Shown: positions 1-8,830, counted from the stretch's first letter. The stretch: 64,000 nucleotides of DNA from Haloplasmatales bacterium 4B (GCA_003586005.1 NSKI01000001.1:1-64000), one strand, 5' to 3'. The notes: generated by a model not told the origin, from the letters alone. Numbers and translations are program-made.

Positions 1-151
1 GGAAATTGGATTTATGTCTCTTTTTGTGTACAAAAAAACTGATGTGAGTTTTCACCCACACCAGATATTATAGAACCATTTTAAATTATTTAACTAATCT
101 TGGTAAATGTAAAAATTATAAAACAATTAAAGAGTTGATTCATGGTGAGCT

Positions 152-483
152 GAAGTTGTTATTGATTGTGTTGGTCTGGATGGTAAAATGAGAAAAATCG
201 AAAAAGTTGAGTCATTATTAAAAATACAATGTGGTTCTATATCATCTATAGAAATAGTGTCCAAAGCAGTAAAGTGAGATGATACAATATCATTTGTAGG
301 TATATATGATGCTCGTTGTAAAAATTTTCCTTTAGGAGAATTTTTTTCTCGTAACATTACCCTAAAAATGAGACAAAGCCTGGCCAGATCTATTGTTAAA
401 CCAATATGTTATTACTCATATTTTACCATTTAATAAAGTTGAGCATGTTTATGAAGTATTAAACAATAAATTAGATAATAATA
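152..483 (+). pseudogene. Remnant of a zinc-dependent alcohol dehydrogenase
   Basis: Read from position 152 the plus strand gives EVVIDCVGLDGKM, the Rossmann-fold part of medium-chain zinc alcohol/threonine dehydrogenases. After a stop near 272 it continues as ISFVGIYDARCKNFPLGEFF and NITLKM, the typical segment that follows the NAD-binding domain. A frameshift then leads to ITHILPFNKVEHVYEVLNNK, the usual C-terminus of the family. Only about the last third of a roughly 350-residue enzyme is present, broken by at least one stop and one frameshift, with no start codon or catalytic zinc site. It is a dead gene. The family call is from motif memory, not a search. Confidence 0.7.
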
Positions 484-529
484 ATTAATAAATAATAAAA
501 TACATCTATAAATATAGAAACATTTTAAT

Positions 530-735
530 CTAGTTAGGATTTTCAATTTCTTTCTTTATTAAAAAAATTTTAATAATATCATAAGTAAAATTTAAAATAA
601 AACTAATAATAAAAATTAAAAGAAAGACATTAATTTTAATTTTGTTGACTAATAAATTTGCTAAAAATATAGAAAATATTGCTATAATAACTATTTCAAT
701 TATTTTCCAACACGCTTATTTGATTTAATAATATC
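530..735 (-). pseudogene. Possible small two-helix membrane protein, apparently frameshifted
   Basis: On the minus strand an AAGGAG-like site near 735 is followed by a short basic stretch. A frame change in an A-rich run near 700 leads into about 58 residues ending at the stop at 530-532. That part contains two hydrophobic segments (IIEIVIIAIFSIFLANLLV and VFLLIFIISFILNF) and a charged tail. No family is recognised. It could be a small membrane protein broken by one indel, or chance coding in AT-rich DNA. Confidence 0.3.
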
Positions 736-1100
736 ACTCCTTAAACATAAAATAATATATGCATCTACCTGTGGATAACATTGAAATTCGGTGAACCCTG
801 AAATTTTTAATATTATTTAAATAGATAGAACGAAGTTATTAATTAGTGAAACGACTTTAATTTGTGTATTAAATACGTTATAACACATTATGAAAAAAAG
901 GGGGAGTTATAAGAAAAAGTGTAATAAATTAGTTGATGCTAATAAATTTATTTGGTAGAAAATTCATTTAAATAAGTAAGTAAATTGATTGAAAGCGCTA
1001 TCTCATTGTGATATATTAATGTAGAATTATACTAAAATGTCAAAAATTTAATGACTAGAATATAATAAATAGTATTTTATAAATGTAGGAGAAGATACTT
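736..1100. other. AT-rich intergenic region before the serine dehydratase gene
   Basis: No open frame with a ribosome binding site was seen. The right part holds the promoter and cre-like operator of the downstream gene (reported separately). Confidence 0.5.
989..1017 (+). promoter_or_regulatory. Promoter overlapped by a cre (CcpA) site
   Basis: TTGAAA (989-994) and TATATT (1012-1017) are separated by 17 bp. The 14-mer TGAAAGCGCTATCT at 990-1003 matches the catabolite responsive element consensus TGWAARCGYTWNCW at every position and covers the -35 element. CcpA would therefore be expected to repress the L-serine dehydratase gene when preferred sugars are present. The site is seen; the regulation is inferred. 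Confidence 0.7.
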
Positions 1101-2303
1101 ATGGATAGCTTACGAGATTTATATAAGATTGGTTTCGGACCTTCTAGCTCACATACGATGGGTCCGCAAAAAGCAGCCCTAAATTTTCTAGAAAAGACTA
1201 TAGGTTTACCTGTGGAAAAATATTATGTTGAACTCTATGGGAGTTTAGCATCTACTGGTAAAGGACATTTAACAGATTGGGCTATTTTAAAAACTTTAGG
1301 TGAAGAAAGAACTGAAGTTGTATTTAAACCAGAGGTTGTTTATGACTACCATTCAAATGGAATGAAGTTTTTTGCATTAGATATAAATGGCAATGAATTA
1401 GAAAATTATTTGGTTTTTTCAGTTGGCGGTGGACAAATTCTTGAACTTGGAAAGCAAAGAAAAGGGAATCGTTCAGTTTATGAATTAAATTCAATGAAAG
1501 AAATTATTGATTGGTGCAAACAAAATAATAAAAAAATTCATGAATATGTGGAGACAATTGAAGGAAAAAGTATATTTACTTATTTAGGTGAAATATGGGA
1601 AGTCATGAAAGAAGCTGTTGAATCAGGATTAAATAATACCGGTATTTTACCGGGCTCGTTAAAATTTAGAAGAAGAGCCAAAATGTTTTATGATAAATAT
1701 TTAGAAGCTAAAGATTTTACTACCCTATTGTTTGCGTGTTCAGAGGCTGTTTCTGAACAAAATGGATCTGGAAATAAAATTGTTACTGCCCCAACTTGTG
1801 GAGCAAGTGGAGCTTTACCAGGATTATTATATAGTTTGCAGTTATATTATGGTTATAGCGATGAAGAAATTTTAAAAGCTCTAGCAACTGGTGGAATTGT
1901 AGGTAATTTAGTTAAAGAAAATGGATCAATTTCTGGGGCTGAGGCTGGATGTCAAGCTGAGATTGGTACAGCTTGTGCTATGGCAGCTGGTGCTTGTGCA
2001 TACTTATTAGGCGGGGATGTCAATCAAATTGAGTATGCTTCAGAAATCGGACTAGAACATCATTTGGGATTAACATGTGATCCAGTTAATGGGTTAGTTC
2101 AAGTTCCTTGTATAGAAAGGAATCCGATAGCTGCTAGAAGGGCATATGATGCCGCACAATATGCTTTATTAACTGATGGAATTCATATTATTACTCTTGA
2201 TATGGCAATTTCAACAATGGTTGAAACAGGAAAAGATATAAATAGTAAATATAGGGAAACATCAATTGGTGGTCTAGCAAAATGTGCTATGATGTATAAA
2301 TAA
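1101..2303 (+). CDS. sdaA: L-serine dehydratase, iron-sulfur dependent, single-chain
   Basis: Converts L-serine to pyruvate and ammonia with a [4Fe-4S] cluster as Lewis acid, in the cytosol. The 400-residue protein joins the beta-type domain at the N-terminus (GFGPSSSHTMGPQKAA, about residues 12-27) and the alpha-type domain from about 170 on. The alpha part has the conserved cysteine segments APTCGASGALPG, GAEAGCQAEIGTACAMAAGA and LTCDPVNGLVQVPC. Many Bacillota carry two separate subunits (SdaAA/SdaAB); here they are fused, as in E. coli SdaA (about 454 residues), but shorter. ATG at 1101 follows AGGAGAAG. The gene is monocistronic, between a cre-overlapped promoter and a hairpin terminator, which suggests catabolite-repressed serine catabolism. 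Confidence 0.93.
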   Translation: MDSLRDLYKIGFGPSSSHTMGPQKAALNFLEKTIGLPVEKYYVELYGSLASTGKGHLTDWAILKTLGEERTEVVFKPEVVYDYHSNGMKFFALDINGNELENYLVFSVGGGQILELGKQRKGNRSVYELNSMKEIIDWCKQNNKKIHEYVETIEGKSIFTYLGEIWEVMKEAVESGLNNTGILPGSLKFRRRAKMFYDKYLEAKDFTTLLFACSEAVSEQNGSGNKIVTAPTCGASGALPGLLYSLQLYYGYSDEEILKALATGGIVGNLVKENGSISGAEAGCQAEIGTACAMAAGACAYLLGGDVNQIEYASEIGLEHHLGLTCDPVNGLVQVPCIERNPIAARRAYDAAQYALLTDGIHIITLDMAISTMVETGKDINSKYRETSIGGLAKCAMMYK

Positions 2304-2351
2304 GAAATATTTGGTAATAAATTAAATTGTGTGTAATGAGAAAACTAATTG

Positions 2352-2379
2352 GGAATAATCTAATAAGATTATTCCTTTT
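2352..2379 (+). terminator. Intrinsic terminator after the serine dehydratase gene
   Basis: Perfect 10-bp stem GGAATAATCT / AGATTATTCC with an AATA loop, followed by TTTT. Confidence 0.8.
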
Positions 2380-2399
2380 AAATTTAATTATTATATCAA

Positions 2400-2454
2400 T
2401 TGACTTGTAAATGTATTTACAGTATACTAACAACGTAATTGATAATCATTATCA
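2400..2454 (+). promoter_or_regulatory. Promoter with a perfect Fur box for the iron importer
   Basis: TTGACT (2400-2405) and TATACT (2423-2428) have a 17-bp spacer. TGATAATCATTATCA at 2440-2454 is a perfect 7-1-7 inverted repeat matching the Fur box. It lies just downstream of the -10 element, where Fur-Fe2+ would block transcription. It predicts iron repression of the three genes at 2474-5852. Confidence 0.85.
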
Positions 2455-2473
2455 TTTAGGTGGAGGAACAAAG

Positions 2474-3523
2474 ATGAATTTTCATACAATTAAAAAACTA
2501 TCTTTTCTATTTTTTTCAATATTAACTATCTTTTTATTGGCTAGTTGCCAGTTAGGTCAAAAAGATACGAAAGAAGTTGTTAATATTTATACGGACAGGC
2601 ATTATGATACAGATCAAGAACTATATGACATATTTACAAAAAAAACTGACATAAAAGTAAATGTGGTTAAAGCATCTGCTGATGAATTAATAAATAAATT
2701 AGAATTAGAGGGTGAAGATACAGAAGCCGATATATTTATTGTCGCTGATGCCGGAAGACTATTTCGAGCAAAAGATAAAGGCCTATTACAGGCAATTGAA
2801 AATGATGTTCTAGAAAATAATATCCCTAATAATCTTCAAGATGAAGATAATAATTGGTTTGGATTAACTGTTAGGGCTAGAGTATTAGTTTATGCTAAAG
2901 ATAGAGTTGATGAAGAAGACTTATCTACTTATGAAGACTTAACTAATGAAAAATGGCAGGGGAAAATTCTTGTCAGGTCTTCAGAAAATATCTATAATCA
3001 ATCATTATTAGCCTCATTTATCGCAATTTCAGGTGAAGAGGCGGCAAAAGATTGGGCACAAGGGCTTGTAAATAATATGGCAAGAACACCAGAAGGTAGC
3101 GATCGCGACCAAGCCAAAGCAGTTGTTGCAGGTATTGGGGATGTTGCTATAATGAATACATATTATGTTGGGAAATTAATTAACTCACCCGATCCTGAAG
3201 AAGTTAGTGTGGGTGAAAAAGTTAGTGTCTTTTTCCCAAATCAAGATACTACAGGTACACACATTAATGTTAGTGGCGCTGGGGTTACAAAGCATTCTAA
3301 AAATAAGGATAATGCGATTAAACTATTAGAATATTTATCAGGTGAAGATGCACAATCTCAATATGCAGAGGCTAATTATGAGTATCCAGCAAATCCAAAT
3401 GTTGAAGCTGCAGACTTATTAAAATTATGGGGTGAGTTTAAAACTCAGGATATTAATTTAGTTAAGCTAGGTGAATTTAATCAAAAAGCTGTGGAGATCT
3501 TTAATCAAGTTAATTGGAAATAA
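2474..3523 (+). CDS. fbpA: Ferric iron ABC transporter, substrate-binding lipoprotein
   Basis: A 349-residue extracellular solute-binding protein that captures ferric iron and hands it to the adjacent permease. The start at 2474 is chosen because it follows GGTGGAGGAAC and begins a lipoprotein signal peptide: MNFHTIKK, a hydrophobic stretch, then the lipobox LLASC with the lipidated cysteine near residue 24. An upstream in-frame ATG at 2411 lies inside the promoter. The mature part resembles FbpA/FutA (VVNIYTDRHYDTDQELYD at the N-terminus; IMNTYYVGKL with paired tyrosines typical of iron ligands). First gene of an operon behind a Fur box. Iron is strongly favoured as the substrate because of that box. 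Confidence 0.9.
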   Translation: MNFHTIKKLSFLFFSILTIFLLASCQLGQKDTKEVVNIYTDRHYDTDQELYDIFTKKTDIKVNVVKASADELINKLELEGEDTEADIFIVADAGRLFRAKDKGLLQAIENDVLENNIPNNLQDEDNNWFGLTVRARVLVYAKDRVDEEDLSTYEDLTNEKWQGKILVRSSENIYNQSLLASFIAISGEEAAKDWAQGLVNNMARTPEGSDRDQAKAVVAGIGDVAIMNTYYVGKLINSPDPEEVSVGEKVSVFFPNQDTTGTHINVSGAGVTKHSKNKDNAIKLLEYLSGEDAQSQYAEANYEYPANPNVEAADLLKLWGEFKTQDINLVKLGEFNQKAVEIFNQVNWK

Positions 3524-3544
3524 ATAAAGTGGTGGGTTGATATA

Positions 3545-5194
3545 ATGTTAAATAGGTTATCGATAAAAAGAAATTTGAATATTTGGTTTGTGATTAGTTT
3601 TATTTTTGTATTACTAATTATTTTACCAACATTAAATATTATTTTTAAAGTGTTTGAACAACCAAATGATATTTGGTATCATATTAAAGAGTTTTTACTA
3701 CCTGAGTATACAAAAAATACACTTTTATTAGTAATTGTAACTGCTTTATTAACATCAATTATTGGTGTTAGTTTAGCATGGATTATATCGATATATGATT
3801 TTCCGTTACGAAAAATACTAGTTTGGGGACTTATTTTACCTTTATCAATTCCACCATATATTGCCGCCTATACATATGGCGGCTTATTTAGTTATACAGG
3901 AAGTATCCAAGTATTATTTAGAAATCTAAATATTAACATAGATCAAAAATATTTTGATATTATGTCTTTAAAAGGGACAATATTTGTATTTACTTTTTTT
4001 ATGTATCCTTATATCTATATGATTTCTAAATCATTTTTAGAGAAACAGTCAGCATCACTTTTTGAATCTTCAAGAATTTTAGGGAAAAGTCCTTTTCAAA
4101 CTTTTATTTATGTTGGTTTACCAATTTTAAAAACATCTATTATAGGTGGAGCTATTTTAGTGATTCTTGAAGTCTTGAATGATTATGGTGTTGTTAAATA
4201 TTTTGGTATCCAAACATTTAGTACTGCGATATTTACAGCTTGGTTTTCATTTGGGGATGTAACATCTGCTGTTAGATTAGCAGTTTTGCTCATGTTAATT
4301 GTAGTTTTTGTATTGGTGCTAGAAAGACTAAGTAGGGGAAGAATTGCTTATAGTTATGCTAATACCAAGATTAGACCTTTAAAAAAAATTAAATTAAGAG
4401 GAATTAAGGCAATTTTAGCAACAAGCTATGGCGTGCTTATACTTAGTTTAGGATTTACTATTCCTACACTGCAATTAGTTAGCTGGGGTTTATTTACATA
4501 TTATAAAATTAATATAAGCTATCTATTTTTGACACTAAATACATTCATAAATGCGATAACTGTTACGATTGTTATTGTAATTTTTGCATTAATTATAGCG
4601 AATTATAGTCGTTTATATAAAACAAGATTATCAAAAATTATGTCACGCTTAACCACTTTAGGGTATTCAATCCCCGGTGCAGTTATTGCAGTAGCGGTAA
4701 TTACTTCTTTTATTGCCATAGATAATCATTTTTATAGATTTTATCAGTTATTTAATCCGAACATTAAAAAACTTGTATTAACATCAAGTATATTTATGCT
4801 TTTATTTGCCTATATAATTCGTTATATGGCAATTGGTTATAACTCAATAGAATCTGGCTTTGATAAAATTGGAAGTACTTTTCATGAGGCTTCAAGGTCC
4901 TTAGGGATGAATAGTGTTAAAACATTCATTAAAGTTGATATTCCCATGTTAAAACCAGCAATTATAAGTGCATCAATATTAGTTTTTATTGATGTCTTAA
5001 AAGAATTGCCATTAACACTTATTTTAAGACCATTTAATTATGATACATTAGCTACAAAAACTTATGAATATGCTAATGATGAAATGATTCATGAGGCTGC
5101 AATTCCAGCTTTAATGATTGTAGGAATAAGTGTGTTAGCAATTTTAGGATTAAATAAAGCAATTGGAAAGGCGGGGAAGAAAAATGATTATTAA
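3545..5194 (+). CDS. fbpB: Ferric iron ABC transporter, permease
   Basis: A 549-residue integral membrane protein with about 12 predicted helices, made of two tandem binding-protein-dependent permease domains, as usual for FbpB. Both halves carry the cytoplasmic EAA-type coupling motif: SSRILGKSPFQTFIYVGLP in the first and ASRSLGMNSVKTFIKVDIP in the second. It lies 21 bp after the binding protein gene, and its last 11 bp overlap the ATPase gene, so the three are translated together. ATG at 3545 follows a GGTGG site. It forms the membrane channel of the Fur-boxed importer. Confidence 0.9.
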   Translation: MLNRLSIKRNLNIWFVISFIFVLLIILPTLNIIFKVFEQPNDIWYHIKEFLLPEYTKNTLLLVIVTALLTSIIGVSLAWIISIYDFPLRKILVWGLILPLSIPPYIAAYTYGGLFSYTGSIQVLFRNLNINIDQKYFDIMSLKGTIFVFTFFMYPYIYMISKSFLEKQSASLFESSRILGKSPFQTFIYVGLPILKTSIIGGAILVILEVLNDYGVVKYFGIQTFSTAIFTAWFSFGDVTSAVRLAVLLMLIVVFVLVLERLSRGRIAYSYANTKIRPLKKIKLRGIKAILATSYGVLILSLGFTIPTLQLVSWGLFTYYKINISYLFLTLNTFINAITVTIVIVIFALIIANYSRLYKTRLSKIMSRLTTLGYSIPGAVIAVAVITSFIAIDNHFYRFYQLFNPNIKKLVLTSSIFMLLFAYIIRYMAIGYNSIESGFDKIGSTFHEASRSLGMNSVKTFIKVDIPMLKPAIISASILVFIDVLKELPLTLILRPFNYDTLATKTYEYANDEMIHEAAIPALMIVGISVLAILGLNKAIGKAGKKNDY

Positions 5195-5852
5195 GATTAG
5201 AGGTTTGAACTTTACTTATAAAACGACAAGTACCGAGGTCATTAAAGACTTTGATCTAGATATCAAAGAGGGGGAAATTGTCGCTATTTTAGGGCAAAGC
5301 GGAAGTGGGAAAAGTACTTTATTAAGGTTGGTATCTGGACTAGAAATCCCTAATAGTGGTGAAATAAAGATAAATAATAAAGTGATTTATAATAAAGAAA
5401 CTTTTATTGAGCCAGAAAAGAGAAATGTCGGATTAGTGTTTCAAGATTACGCTTTGTTCCCGCATATGAACATTGAAAAAAACATTATGTATGGTTTAAA
5501 AGGGTTAACTAAAAAAGAAAAAAAAGCTAGAGTTAATGAACTATTAGAATTAGTTAACTTAAAAGATGTTAATAAAAGATATCCCCATGAATTAAGTGGT
5601 GGTCAGCAACAACGAATTGCTTTAGCAAGGGCTTTAGCTCCTAATCCATCACTTCTATTACTAGATGAACCTTTTAGTAATTTAGATGCAAATTTAAAAT
5701 CAAAGATACGTAATGATTTACGACTTATTTTAAAGAAAGCTAATATTACATCTATATTTGTTACTCATGATCAAGTGGATGCTAATGTATTAGCTGATAA
5801 GATTGTATTTTTAAGCAGTGGAAAAATTATGGAAACTATTGAATTAAGATGA
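5184..5852 (+). CDS. fbpC: Ferric iron ABC transporter, ATP-binding protein
   Basis: A 222-residue ATPase energising the permease. It shows Walker A (GQSGSGKST), Q-loop (VFQDYALFPHM), signature (LSGGQQQR), Walker B with catalytic glutamate (LLLLDEPFS) and H-loop (VTHD). ATG at 5184 is preferred over the in-frame TTG at 5163 because of the GGCGGGGAAG site just before it; it then overlaps the permease gene by 11 bp. The protein ends soon after the H-loop region and lacks the C-terminal regulatory domain found in full-length FbpC (about 350 residues), so the usual metal sensing through that domain is absent. It ends in TGA. Confidence 0.9.
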   Translation: MIIKIRGLNFTYKTTSTEVIKDFDLDIKEGEIVAILGQSGSGKSTLLRLVSGLEIPNSGEIKINNKVIYNKETFIEPEKRNVGLVFQDYALFPHMNIEKNIMYGLKGLTKKEKKARVNELLELVNLKDVNKRYPHELSGGQQQRIALARALAPNPSLLLLDEPFSNLDANLKSKIRNDLRLILKKANITSIFVTHDQVDANVLADKIVFLSSGKIMETIELR

Positions 5853-5922
5853 CTGGATTTTGTCAGTTTTATATATATTTATGTATTTTATATAAAAATC
5901 AAAAATTAATAAATATGTGTAC

Positions 5923-5950
5923 TTTAACTAATGATAATATGTGATATAAT
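5923..5950 (+). promoter_or_regulatory. Promoter with extended -10 for the small membrane protein
   Basis: TTTAAC (5923-5928), a 16-bp spacer and TATAAT (5945-5950) preceded by TG at 5942-5943, an extended -10. Confidence 0.5.
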
Positions 5951-5992
5951 TATATAAAATATAATATCAGATAAAGAGATTAGGGGGATTTT

Positions 5993-6328
5993 ATGGATAG
6001 TGAAAAATTGTTGTTAGAATTACTAGAAAAACATCTAGTAAAGCATGAAGTTATCACAAAAGAGGTGTATGAGGGGTATAAAGATCAAAAAGAATTAGAT
6101 TTCTATTTGTTGAAGAAGGCAAAGCATTATATTAATGGCTCAGAACTAGTGTATGAATATATCAAAGTCATGAAAGATGATATAAGTGAAAAATCTTTAT
6201 TATTATTACTTGAAAATAAAACACGAATTATAGAGAAAAAAGTGGGATGTTTATATGCATTTATGATTTTAATTTTAGTCTTGGCAGGAATATTTATTAT
6301 GCTCTTTATAATTAGTTCATTTAATTAA
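5993..6328 (+). CDS. Hypothetical protein with a C-terminal membrane anchor
   Basis: A 111-residue protein I do not recognise. Residues 1-80 are charged and predicted helical (many Lys, Glu, Leu). Residues about 83-108 form one strongly hydrophobic helix ending in SFN, so the protein is probably tail-anchored with its N-terminal part in the cytoplasm. ATG at 5993 follows TAGGGGG, a strong ribosome binding site, and an extended -10 promoter lies upstream. It is single between the iron operon and rlmD. The real coding signal is good; the function is unknown. Confidence 0.7.
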   Translation: MDSEKLLLELLEKHLVKHEVITKEVYEGYKDQKELDFYLLKKAKHYINGSELVYEYIKVMKDDISEKSLLLLLENKTRIIEKKVGCLYAFMILILVLAGIFIMLFIISSFN

Positions 6329-6570
6329 CTTTTAAAAAAAGTTATAGAAGTGTGAAAATAACTAAGAATGAAACGTTGAAAAGTATAAAACAAATAGGTT
6401 TATTAGAAGTTTAAAAGCAGCATTATTGTAATTACAGTGAACCGACTAATGAATAAGTAGATAATAATGTTCTTGTGATTTTTTTGCGAATAGTATCTTT
6501 TTGTTTTTTCTACTAAATTAATAAAAAATAAGGTAAAATATATATGTGATTAAATCAAGAAGGTGTAATA
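6329..6570. other. Intergenic leader before rlmD
   Basis: Contains a possible long-range stem between GCATTATT (about 6419-6426) and AATAATGT (about 6462-6470), followed by a T-rich stretch near 6479-6485. This may be a terminator or leader structure. No T-box or other known riboswitch core was recognised. Confidence 0.3.
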
Positions 6571-7953
6571 ATGAATTTAGTAAATAAACCTGTGGAAAAG
6601 AATCAAATAGTAGATGTTGAAATAACAAGTATGACACATGATGGATTAGGTGTCGCAAAAGTTGGTAATTTTCCGATATTTATCAAAAATACATTGCCCG
6701 GGGAATCGGTTTCTGTCAAAGTTATTGCGATTAAGAAGAATTTTGCGATTGGTAAAGTAATTGATATTTATAAACAAAATGAATTAAGAATTGAACCAAA
6801 GTGTCCTATTTACAAACAATGTGGTGGTTGTAATCTGCAACATTTGTCTTATTATGGTCAGTTGCAGATTAAGACTAAAAATGTTAAAGAAACATTAAAA
6901 AGAATTGGAGGTATTGAAACAACTGTTCATGATTGTATTGGAATGGAAGATAGTTGGAAGTATCGAAATAAAACACAAGTCCCCTTTGGGTTATATAATG
7001 ACGAAGTTGTAGCTGGGTTTTATAGAGAAAATACACATGATATTATAAATATGAATAGTTGTGATATCCAAGATGAAACTGCTGATGAAATTATTAATTA
7101 TTTGAAGATTGTTTCAAAGAAATATCAACTTATTCCATATAATGAAGAAAATCATAGTGGTAATTTACGTCATGTTATTGTTAGAAAAGGTTATGTAACT
7201 AATGAGTATATGGTTACTATAGTAACGAAAGAAAAAAAATTAGAAAATAAAAAAGAATTTATTAATGATTTAGTAAATAAATTTCCAATGATAAAATCAG
7301 TTGTTCAAAATATAAATGAAAAAAAAACTAATACAATTATGGGAAATGCTCAAAAAGTATTATATGGTGAAAATTATATTTTTGATTATATAGGGGATGT
7401 TAAATTTGCGATATCATCAAGATCATTTTATCAAGTTAATCCAATTCAAACTAATAAGCTTTATGATAAAGTATTAGAATATGCAAATTTAACAGGTAAT
7501 GAAATAATAATTGATGCTTATTGTGGAATAGGAACTATTGGTTTATATCTGTCAAAGAAAGCGAGATCTATATATGGTGTTGAAATAATACCTGATGCAA
7601 TTAGAGATGCAATACTAAATGCGAAGATAAATAGCTTTACAAATGCACATTATGAAATAGGTAAGGCAGAAGAAGTGATAAAGATTTGGCAAAAAGATAA
7701 TATAAAAGCAGATATTATTATAGTAGACCCGCCAAGAAAGGGTTGTGAAAAGGCACTTCTTGAAACAATAATTGAAATGAAAATACCAAGAGTTATCTAT
7801 GTTTCATGTGATCCTGCAACTTTAGCAAGGGATTTAAAGATATTAAATGAAAACAATTATAATATTAATGAAGTACAACCTGTTGATATGTTTCCACATA
7901 CGATGCATGTGGAGTCGATAGTGTTACTTAAATTAAAAGAGGCAGATAATTAA
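6571..7953 (+). CDS. rlmD: 23S rRNA (uracil-C5)-methyltransferase, RlmD/RlmCD family
   Basis: Methylates C5 of a conserved uridine (U1939 and/or U747 numbering) in 23S rRNA using SAM. The 460-residue protein has an N-terminal TRAM RNA-binding domain (about 1-65), an iron-sulfur cysteine cluster (CPIYKQCGGCNLQHL, about 80-95), a SAM-binding motif (DAYCGIGTIGLYLS), the DPPRKGC motif and the catalytic segment VSCDPATLARDL. It ends with the family-typical PVDMFPHTMHVESIVLL. ATG at 6571 follows AAGAAGGTG. Bacillota often have one enzyme (RlmCD) that modifies both uridines, so the exact target is uncertain. Confidence 0.9.
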   Translation: MNLVNKPVEKNQIVDVEITSMTHDGLGVAKVGNFPIFIKNTLPGESVSVKVIAIKKNFAIGKVIDIYKQNELRIEPKCPIYKQCGGCNLQHLSYYGQLQIKTKNVKETLKRIGGIETTVHDCIGMEDSWKYRNKTQVPFGLYNDEVVAGFYRENTHDIINMNSCDIQDETADEIINYLKIVSKKYQLIPYNEENHSGNLRHVIVRKGYVTNEYMVTIVTKEKKLENKKEFINDLVNKFPMIKSVVQNINEKKTNTIMGNAQKVLYGENYIFDYIGDVKFAISSRSFYQVNPIQTNKLYDKVLEYANLTGNEIIIDAYCGIGTIGLYLSKKARSIYGVEIIPDAIRDAILNAKINSFTNAHYEIGKAEEVIKIWQKDNIKADIIIVDPPRKGCEKALLETIIEMKIPRVIYVSCDPATLARDLKILNENNYNINEVQPVDMFPHTMHVESIVLLKLKEADN

Positions 7954-7963
7954 GCCTCTCTTA
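7935..7963. terminator. Weak hairpin at the end of rlmD
   Basis: AGAGGC (7938-7943) pairs with GCCTCT (7954-7959), extendable to TAA/TTA with one mismatch. The rlmD stop codon is in the loop. No strong T-run follows. Confidence 0.35.
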
Positions 7964-8194
7964 ATTCAATATATCATCTAATGAGGGTGGGGAAGAGATA
8001 TTATAATATATCCTAATTTTTCCACCTTCAAAAACTTCTATTTTTTGTATAAGACGTTGGAGCACTTGCTTTAATATCTGTTGATCATTAATATCAAGTT
8101 TTGTGAAACTTCTTACTTCAGATTTGAAAGATTCAATATGTTGTTCAATATAATTATAGGTTTCAGTAGAATACCCGAATAACCAAATAACCAT
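7961..8194 (-). pseudogene. C-terminal fragment of a large serine recombinase
   Basis: About 77 residues on the minus strand. The segment FTKLDINDQQILKQVLQRLI followed by QKIEVFEGGKIRIYYNISSP resembles the extreme C-terminus of large serine recombinases of integrative elements, where a leucine-rich helix precedes a KIEV...KI.I.YN strand. No catalytic or zinc domain is present, and upstream of 8194 no continuation was found. It looks like the scar of an integrative element at the edge of the accessory patch. The assignment is from motif memory and is moderate. Confidence 0.45.
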
Positions 8195-8537
8195 ATAGAG
8201 TAGATATTTAAAGAATATAATTCTACTGTAAAAAAAACATAGACATAAAGGTTAATTTATCCTTTAAAGATGACTCCTTTAGTCATTTTTTATAAAAGGA
8301 GGGTACACTTTTTTACAAAACTCTTATTTTCGCGTAATATTAGCAACACGGCAATCTAAACACATGTGGAGAGTGTGGTGATGATAGAGAGGTTAAAGGG
8401 GTTTTAAGTGAATATGTAGTTGTGTTTTTGTTCTCCAAATTTATATTTGGGGAAATTTTTGCTCCTATTCGATGCGCAAAAACAGAAATAAATAATTTGG
8501 AAAATATGATATAATGGTGATAATATATAAACACTAA
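8195..8537. other. Non-coding, degraded sequence in the accessory patch
   Basis: No intact frame. A dyad around TTTAAAGATGACTCCTTTAG (near 8263-8282) and TAAAAGGAGG (near 8293) is visible but not a clear terminator. Confidence 0.3.
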
Positions 8538-8801
8538 ATTCAAAAAAGTGTTGCCTTTCCAAGTAATATCATTTATGATATTGTTAAAAATTATGCTTTT
8601 TTTGATTTTGATGATATTTCAGACAAAAATATTGTGGAATGTGATTTAACTAAGTATATAAATGATGGTAATATAAAAGAGAAAATAATAGAAGTATTTG
8701 GAGGGGAAAGTTCTAAATTATATGTAATTATTGGCAATTCACCATATCTAGAAATGGATGGTGGAGCACAAGCAAGTGCAAGTCCATTAAAGGAATGTTA
8801 G
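8538..8801 (+). pseudogene. Fragment of an N6-adenine DNA methyltransferase (type II R-M type)
   Basis: One open stretch of 87 codons without a start. It ends in YVIIGNSPYLEMDGGAQASA, matching motif IV of restriction-modification adenine methylases, where NPPYQ is followed by EMDGGAQASASPIY. Here the motif reads NSPY rather than NPPY. The upstream part (FDFDDISDKNIVECDLTKYI) also fits the segment preceding motif IV. The frame stops at TAG (8799-8801) right after the motif; the SAM-binding motif and the target-recognition half are gone. A dead piece of a restriction system. Confidence 0.65.
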
Positions 8802-8830
8802 ATTGATATCCTTCGAGAGGGTATGTCTGC

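Noticed and set aside
6419-6485. Possible T-box or other riboswitch before rlmD
   Set aside because: There is a loose stem and a T-rich stretch, but no T-box sequence or other known riboswitch core.
8360-8407. Plus-strand THVESVVMIERL, like the C-terminus of an RlmD-type methyltransferase
   Set aside because: Only about 12 residues fit and nothing upstream in any frame continues the match; too short to call a second rlmD remnant.
8340-8543. Minus-strand 67-codon frame
   Set aside because: No ribosome binding site, low-complexity composition (Ser/Pro/His runs) and no recognisable family; looks like chance in degraded DNA.
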